Made by a program: the position numbers and the translations under genes. From Roseicyclus amphidinii (GTDB lineage: Bacteria > Pseudomonadota > Alphaproteobacteria > Rhodobacterales > Rhodobacteraceae), in assembly GCF_030163755.1 (NCBI RefSeq), contig NZ_JASJOE010000025.1, forward strand, positions 1 through 50,308: DNA of 50,308 bases. The letters run 5' to 3'. Shown here one piece after another: positions 46,390 to 50,308 of this stretch. Position 1 is the first letter of the stretch. Every line of letters begins with the position of its first letter. The notes under the pieces were generated by a model that saw nothing but the letters and a program-made list of their open reading frames with translations, was not told where the DNA came from and searched no databases.

Positions 46390-48210
46390 TCAAAGGGACG
46401 TGACGCAGGGATCGTCCTGCGCGTAGAGGCGGGTGAGCAGCTCGGCGCGACGGGTCAGCACCCGGCGGCTGTTGAGATTGCCCTTGGCGGTCATCTCGCC
46501 CTCGGGCATCGAGGCCGGTTCGGCCAGCACCAGCGCACGCGCCACCCGGCTGGACGAGCCGCTGATCGCCCGCGCGCGTTCGGCAAGGCGGCGGTGGATC
46601 TCGGACAGAAGGCGCGGGTCCGACAGCGCGCCCCGGTCCGCGTCCAGCGCGAAGCCCCCGGCCTTGAGTTCCGCCATGTCGGGGAAGATCAACAGGCCGA
46701 TCTCGCTGCGGTCCGCGCCGGTGACGACAAGGTCGCCCGCCAGCGGCGAGAGGCAGGCCAGCATGTCGATCCTGAGCTGTGCCGCCCGCACCCAGGTGCC
46801 CGACAGCAGCTTGAAATCCTCGGATATGCGTCCGTCGAACCTCAGCCCGCGCGAGACATCCCGCGGATCGACGAAGACCATCGCGTCGCCGGTCACGAAA
46901 TAGCCTTCCTCGTCGAAGGCCTCGGCGGTCTTCTCGGGGTTGTCGACATAGCCCGGCATGACGTTGGGGCCCTTCACCCGCACCTCGCAGCGCATGTCGG
47001 CGTCGGGGATCAACTTGAGCACCGCGCCGGGCAGGGGCACGCCGACCACGCCCGAGCGGTCCGTCGGTTCCTGTTGCAGCAGGACGGCGGGCGCGGTTTC
47101 GGTCAGCCCCCAGGACGAGGTCATCAGCGGCACCTCGCCCTTGACCTCCATCGCCATGGCCTCGAGCGCGGTCCACACCTCCTGCGGGATCGAGGCACCG
47201 GCGTAGAACATCAGGTCGAGATCGGCGAAGAAGCGGCCTCGAAGACCCGCGTCCTTCTTCAGCGCGGCGACCAGCATCGCGTAGCCCAGCGGCACGTTGA
47301 ACGAGAGCGTGGGGGCCACCATCGACAGGTTCTCGAGCGTGCGCTCGAACAGACCCGCGACGGGCTTGCCGTCGTCGATGTAGAGCGTCCCGCCGTTCGA
47401 CAGCGCCATGTTGAAATTATGCGAGCCACCGAAGACATGGTTCCAGGGCAGCCAGTCGACCAGCACCGGCGGGCGGTCCTCGAGGAAGGGCAGGCCGTGG
47501 ACCAGCTGCGCCTGGTTCACGCACATCATGCGGTGTGTCGTCAGCACCCCCTTGGGCGCCGAGGTCGAGCCCGAGGTCATCAGGATCTTGCCCACCGTGT
47601 CGGGCGTGACGGCCGAATGGGCGGCATCGACATCCGCCGACGCGTCGCCCTTCAGCAAAGTGTCGAACCCGGTCACGTCGCTTCGCCCGGCGGTGCGCGA
47701 GCAGACGATCTCGATCCCCTCCAGCGCGGGCAGGGCCAGCGCCTCGGCATATCGGCCCGCGTCGACGGCATAGATCATCCGCGGCCGGATCAGCTCGACC
47801 GCGTGGACCAGCCGACCATGCGCGCCATGGACCAGCGCGTATTGCTCGGCCACGGGGCAGAGCGGCACGCCCACGTATTGCGCGGCCAGCGCCAGAAGGC
47901 CGTGATCCACCCCGTTGCCCGAGATCACGAGGATCGGCGTCTTGGGCCCCATGCCCCGCCCCAGAAGCGCCGCCGCGAGGGCGCGCACCTTGTCCAGCGC
48001 GCCGGCATAGCTCTCTTCCCGCCACCCCGCGCCATGCCGCTCGGCGAGAAAGACATGGTCCGGCCGCGCTGCGGCCCAGCGGTGCAGCCAGTCGCCGGTG
48101 CAGCGCGCCACGGGGCCAAGCTCGGCCTCGGCGCGCAACAGGATGGTGCCGTCGGCGCGATGCTCCGCCTCCACCCGGTGCGGCGCGAACGTCGTGGTCC
48201 GGTTCAGCAT
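46390..48210 (-). CDS. Feruloyl-CoA synthetase-like acyl-CoA ligase
   Basis: A 606-residue ANL-superfamily ligase. The ATP-binding loop MTSGSTSAPKG lies at 211-221, WGLTETAP at 367-374, and the catalytic lysine is K576 in TAKGNLNSRR. LPWNHVFGGSHNFNMALSNGGTLYIDDGKP and FYAGASIPQEVW are features shared with feruloyl-CoA synthases (Fcs/FerA). It would activate ferulate, a hydroxycinnamate or another acid with CoA and ATP; the true substrate is not proven. ATG at 48210 with AAGGGG upstream, five bases after the marR stop; the frame six codons longer is less likely. It is in one operon with the acyl-CoA dehydrogenase. Confidence 0.87.
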   Translation of the reverse strand: MLNRTTTFAPHRVEAEHRADGTILLRAEAELGPVARCTGDWLHRWAAARPDHVFLAERHGAGWREESYAGALDKVRALAAALLGRGMGPKTPILVISGNGVDHGLLALAAQYVGVPLCPVAEQYALVHGAHGRLVHAVELIRPRMIYAVDAGRYAEALALPALEGIEIVCSRTAGRSDVTGFDTLLKGDASADVDAAHSAVTPDTVGKILMTSGSTSAPKGVLTTHRMMCVNQAQLVHGLPFLEDRPPVLVDWLPWNHVFGGSHNFNMALSNGGTLYIDDGKPVAGLFERTLENLSMVAPTLSFNVPLGYAMLVAALKKDAGLRGRFFADLDLMFYAGASIPQEVWTALEAMAMEVKGEVPLMTSSWGLTETAPAVLLQQEPTDRSGVVGVPLPGAVLKLIPDADMRCEVRVKGPNVMPGYVDNPEKTAEAFDEEGYFVTGDAMVFVDPRDVSRGLRFDGRISEDFKLLSGTWVRAAQLRIDMLACLSPLAGDLVVTGADRSEIGLLIFPDMAELKAGGFALDADRGALSDPRLLSEIHRRLAERARAISGSSSRVARALVLAEPASMPEGEMTAKGNLNSRRVLTRRAELLTRLYAQDDPCVTSL

Positions 48211-48214
48211 TCGC

Positions 48215-48694
48215 TCACCCCTTGGCATTGCGGTGAATGAGGGCCAGCGCCGCCTCGACGGTCTGGCGTTCGGCCTCGGTCAGCCCGTCGAACAGCCGCG
48301 CCTCGTGCGCCTCGACGGCCGCCACCACGTCGGCGCAGAGCCGGTCCCCGGCCTCGGTCACGGTCAGGGCATAGGTCCGGCGGTCCGTCGCCAGCCGGTC
48401 GCGCGCGATAAGGCCGCGCGTCTCCAGCTCGTCCACGATCACCACGAGGTTCGGCCGCTCCACATCCATCGCCGCGGCCAGTTGCGACTGGCTCAGGCCG
48501 GGATTGTCGCGGATCAGCACCAGCGCGGAAAAGGTGATCATGCGCAACCCGAAGGGCTTCAACGTCTCGGCCAGATCGGACTGGACCAGCATCGTCGCCC
48601 GGCGCAGGCGATACCCCAACAACCGCCGCAGCGTCGTGAAAGACGGCACATGCGCAGCGCCCTGCGGGGCGGAGGCGCGGTTGACGCGGCTCAT
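48215..48694 (-). CDS. MarR-family transcriptional regulator
   Basis: A 159-residue winged-helix repressor. LRRLLGYRLRRATMLVQSDLAETLKPFGLRMITFSALVLI is the N-terminal dimer and first DNA-binding helix region. NPGLSQSQLAAAMDVERPNLVVIVDELETRGLIAR is the HTH, and DRLATDRRTYALTVTEAGDRL is the wing. MarR proteins beside hydroxycinnamoyl-CoA genes usually respond to the CoA thioester and repress the operon. Start chosen at 48694 (MSRVNRASAPQG). A GCACA-CGTA-TGTGC inverted repeat sits 10 bases upstream and is a candidate operator. It lies five bases before the CoA ligase gene. Confidence 0.9.
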   Translation of the reverse strand: MSRVNRASAPQGAAHVPSFTTLRRLLGYRLRRATMLVQSDLAETLKPFGLRMITFSALVLIRDNPGLSQSQLAAAMDVERPNLVVIVDELETRGLIARDRLATDRRTYALTVTEAGDRLCADVVAAVEAHEARLFDGLTEAERQTVEAALALIHRNAKG

Positions 48695-48957
48695 CGCGGC
48701 ACCGCACACGTATGTGCCGAAAGGCCCGAGGGCCCTTCGCCGCATCGGGGCTGGTCCGGGCGATCGCGGCACATCCGCTTTCGGCGCGAACCCTGCCCCG
48801 CGTCGACGTGCCCGCGAGCCGCGGCAGCGCCTCTCCCCCGCGCGCGGCCTGATGCGTCGGGCCGGGTGCGGACCACGGCATCGGCCCCCGCGGGCCGGTC
48901 CATCGTCGGAACCGCGCCCCCCTCGGGGAGGCCGATCTCGGATATGTGGCCGGACAT
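48691..48957 (-). pseudogene. Possible gene remnant between the SDR gene and marR
   Basis: An 88-codon frame starting MSGHISEIGLPEGGAVPTMD after AACGAGG, 10 bases past the SDR stop. The first roughly 34 codons have GC-rich third positions. After RTRPD this bias moves to the neighbouring frame (THQAARGGEALPRLAG and on), as expected for a frameshifted gene. I cannot name a family, and the stretch may simply be non-coding upstream DNA of marR. Confidence 0.25.
48704..48717. promoter_or_regulatory. Candidate operator upstream of marR
   Basis: GCACA and TGTGC arms around CGTA, about 10 bases before the marR start. Its position would block marR and ligase transcription or translation initiation. 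No second copy was found in the window. Confidence 0.35.
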
Positions 48958-48967
48958 CAGCGCCTCG

Positions 48968-49732
48968 TTATTTCGGGGGCAGCCGCGTGGCCGCGTCGAG
49001 GCGGATGGTCGTCCCGTTGAGATAGCTGTTCTCGACGATCTGCGTGACGAGCAGCGCGTATTCCTCGGGCATCCCCAGCCGCGCGGGGAACTGGATGTCG
49101 GCGGTGATCTTCTCGGTCACCTCGGGCGGCAGCCCCTCCATCATCGGCGTGTTGAACAGCCCCGGTGCGATGGCCATGACCCGGATGGCGTGGCGGGCAA
49201 GGTCGCGCGCCGCGGGAAGCGACAGCGCGGCGATGGCCCCCTTCGAGGCCGCATAGGCCGTCTGCCCGACCTGCCCGTCCTCCCACGCGACCGAGGCGGT
49301 GTTGACGATCACGCCGCGCTCGCCGGTCTCGGTCGGCTCGGCCTCGGTCATCATTCGGGCGGCATGGGACATCACGTTGTAGGTGCCGAAGAGGTTGACC
49401 CGCAGCGTCCGCTCGAAGACGTCGATGGCGAGTTTCCCCTCGCGCCCGACGATCCGCCCGGCAAGGCCCACGCCCGCGCAATTGACCGCGATGCGCGGGG
49501 CCCCGCCGATCCAGTCGGCGGCACGCGCCACGGCCTCGGCCACGGCGGCCTCGTCGCCCACGTCGACCGGACAGGCGAGGCCGCCGATCTCCTCGGCGAC
49601 GGCCGCCGCGCGCGCACCGTCGAAGTCGAGGATCGCAACCTTCGCGCCCCCGCCCGCCAGCTTGCGCGCTGTCGCCGCCCCAAGCCCGCTTCCGCCGCCG
49701 GTGACGATGGCCCCTGTTCCGTTGATCTGCAT
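48968..49732 (-). CDS. SDR-family dehydrogenase (3-hydroxyacyl-CoA dehydrogenase type 2-like)
   Basis: A 254-residue short-chain dehydrogenase. NAD-binding TGGGSGLG is at 11-18, with D36 after the second strand indicating NAD+ preference. The catalytic residues are S147 (VNTASVAW), Y160 and K164 (YAASK). APGLFNTPMMEGLP and the FPARLGMPEEYALLVTQIVENSYLNGTTIRLDAATRL ending are typical of HSD17B10-like 3-hydroxyacyl-CoA dehydrogenases. It likely oxidises the 3-hydroxyacyl-CoA formed after dehydrogenation and hydration in the cluster's side-chain shortening. AAAGGAGCCACC directly before the ATG at 49732 gives a strong ribosome site. Confidence 0.9.
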   Translation of the reverse strand: MQINGTGAIVTGGGSGLGAATARKLAGGGAKVAILDFDGARAAAVAEEIGGLACPVDVGDEAAVAEAVARAADWIGGAPRIAVNCAGVGLAGRIVGREGKLAIDVFERTLRVNLFGTYNVMSHAARMMTEAEPTETGERGVIVNTASVAWEDGQVGQTAYAASKGAIAALSLPAARDLARHAIRVMAIAPGLFNTPMMEGLPPEVTEKITADIQFPARLGMPEEYALLVTQIVENSYLNGTTIRLDAATRLPPK

Positions 49733-49769
49733 GGTGGCTCCTTTCTTTTCGTGTTGCTTGGCCCGCCCC

Positions 49770-50308
49770 TCACATCAGCAGGAAGATGGAGATGGATGGG
49801 AATGCGACGAGGAGGGCGACGCGGAGGATGTCGGAGGTGACGAACCACATGACGGCCTTGTAGGTGGCGGTCATGGGGGTTTCGCGGTCCATCGCGTTGA
49901 TGATGAAAAGGTTCATGCCGACAGGCGGGGTGATCAGCCCGACCTCGACCACGATCAGGACGAGGATGCCGAACCAGATCGCCGTGAGCGTCTGGTTGAA
50001 ATCGGCATGCATGGCCTCGGTGACCGGCCGCAGGCCGAGGGCGCGGAATTCCTCGCGGGTGAGCGCGATGCCCTCGGCCAGCTTGGCCTGCGCCTCGGCC
50101 AGCAGGTCGGGGGCCATGGCGATGCCCTCTGCGATCCCTTCGGCGAGGCGGGCGGCCTGCATGTCGATGAGCGAGATCAGCCCGAAATCCATCACCTGCA
50201 TCACCGGCCAGAAGATCGGGATGGTCAGCAGGATCATCGACAGGCTGTCCATCAGGCAGCCCATCACCAGGTAGAAGACGAGGATCAGGATCAGCACGGT
50301 GAGCGGCG
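49770..50308 (-). CDS. TRAP transporter large permease subunit (DctM-like), C-terminal part
   Basis: Partial; the 5' part lies beyond the window. The visible roughly 179 residues contain VFYLVMGCLMDSLSMILLTIPIFWPV, then WFGILVLIVVEVGLITPPVGMNLFIIN, both diagnostic of DctM, and a last helix before the stop. Between these motifs is a charged, helical stretch (about 55 residues, including QAARLAEGIAEGIAMAPDLL and REEFRALGLRPVTEAMHADF) that standard DctM proteins replace with a short loop. TRAP transporters import carboxylates with a periplasmic binding protein and a sodium gradient. Its place before the SDR, MarR and CoA ligase genes suggests uptake of the cluster's substrate. Confidence 0.9.
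   Translation of the reverse strand, partial: PLTVLILILVFYLVMGCLMDSLSMILLTIPIFWPVMQVMDFGLISLIDMQAARLAEGIAEGIAMAPDLLAEAQAKLAEGIALTREEFRALGLRPVTEAMHADFNQTLTAIWFGILVLIVVEVGLITPPVGMNLFIINAMDRETPMTATYKAVMWFVTSDILRVALLVAFPSISIFLLM

Noticed and set aside
46179-46403. Plus-strand 74-codon ORF over the decayed amidohydrolase
   Set aside because: Serine/arginine-rich antisense frame without ribosome site or family pattern.
48204-48881. 225-codon frame overlapping marR
   Set aside because: Out of frame with the clear MarR protein; only its first part shows coding-like third positions and is discussed as a possible remnant.

Overview
The window reads as chromosomal DNA of a high-GC alphaproteobacterium, most likely a Rhodobacteraceae (Roseobacter/Rhodobacter group) member. 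Supporting points are the GC-rich codon third positions, a single-chain monomeric NADP isocitrate dehydrogenase, a B12-dependent ribonucleotide reductase (NrdJ), a hisS-hisZ-hisG cluster with short-form HisG, xdhABC that closely resembles the Rhodobacter capsulatus enzyme, a Hint-domain protein, and two copies of an intergenic hairpin repeat. Most of the window is ordinary chromosome. The accessory parts are an IS481-type element with an adjoining low-GC gene (1.46-3.0 kb), a toxin-antitoxin pair (24.5-25.0 kb) and some decayed genes near the right end.

Layout. 0.4-1.4 kb: D-2-hydroxyacid dehydrogenase. 1.47-2.48 kb: intact IS481-family element with 26-bp terminal repeats and a 6-bp target duplication. 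2.6-3.0 kb: low-GC membrane protein. 3.2-5.6 kb: DauA-like FAD oxidoreductase, a methionine-rich exported protein and a DUF938 methyltransferase. 5.6-7.5 kb: cyclic-nucleotide-binding patatin phospholipase. 7.5-10.4 kb (minus): dimethylglycine/sarcosine dehydrogenase-type flavoprotein with a GcvT-like domain, coupled to a small membrane protein. 10.7-20.7 kb (minus): one eight-gene unit xdhA-xdhB-xdhC-ABC ATPase-permease-permease-voltage-gated K+ channel-BMP binding protein, held together by 4-bp start/stop overlaps; this suggests uptake and oxidation of purines. 20.9-24.5 kb: dnaE. 24.5-25.0 kb: ParDE-like toxin-antitoxin. 25.1-26.3 kb: MFS transporter. 26.5 kb: slyX. 26.8-30.1 kb: hisS-hisZ-hisG. 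30.1-31.7 kb: DUF1489 protein and Hint-domain protein. 32.0-34.3 kb: nrdJ. 34.4-35.7 kb: acetamidase/formamidase-family protein. 35.9-40.4 kb: CHASE2 adenylate cyclase, TPR/outer-membrane barrel protein and FecR-domain protein. 40.6 kb: tRNA-Gln(TTG). 40.9-43.1 kb: monomeric icd. 43.2-50.3 kb (minus): a catabolic cluster with a partial TRAP transporter permease, an SDR dehydrogenase, a MarR regulator, a feruloyl-CoA-synthetase-like ligase, a decayed amidohydrolase, an acyl-CoA dehydrogenase and an MFS transporter, probably for import and CoA-dependent breakdown of an aromatic or other carboxylic acid.

The most unusual observations are: (1) the K+ channel gene embedded by overlap inside the purine/BMP transport operon; (2) the CHASE2 adenylate cyclase/TPR-barrel/FecR three-gene unit, with a cNMP-binding phospholipase 30 kb away as a possible local effector; (3) two intergenic repeats whose hairpin arms differ in sequence but keep their pairing, with a related 19-bp motif also inside xdhA and xdhB; (4) a 29-bp inverted repeat inside xdhA; and (5) an IS element whose transposase stop codon is supplied by the duplicated target site.
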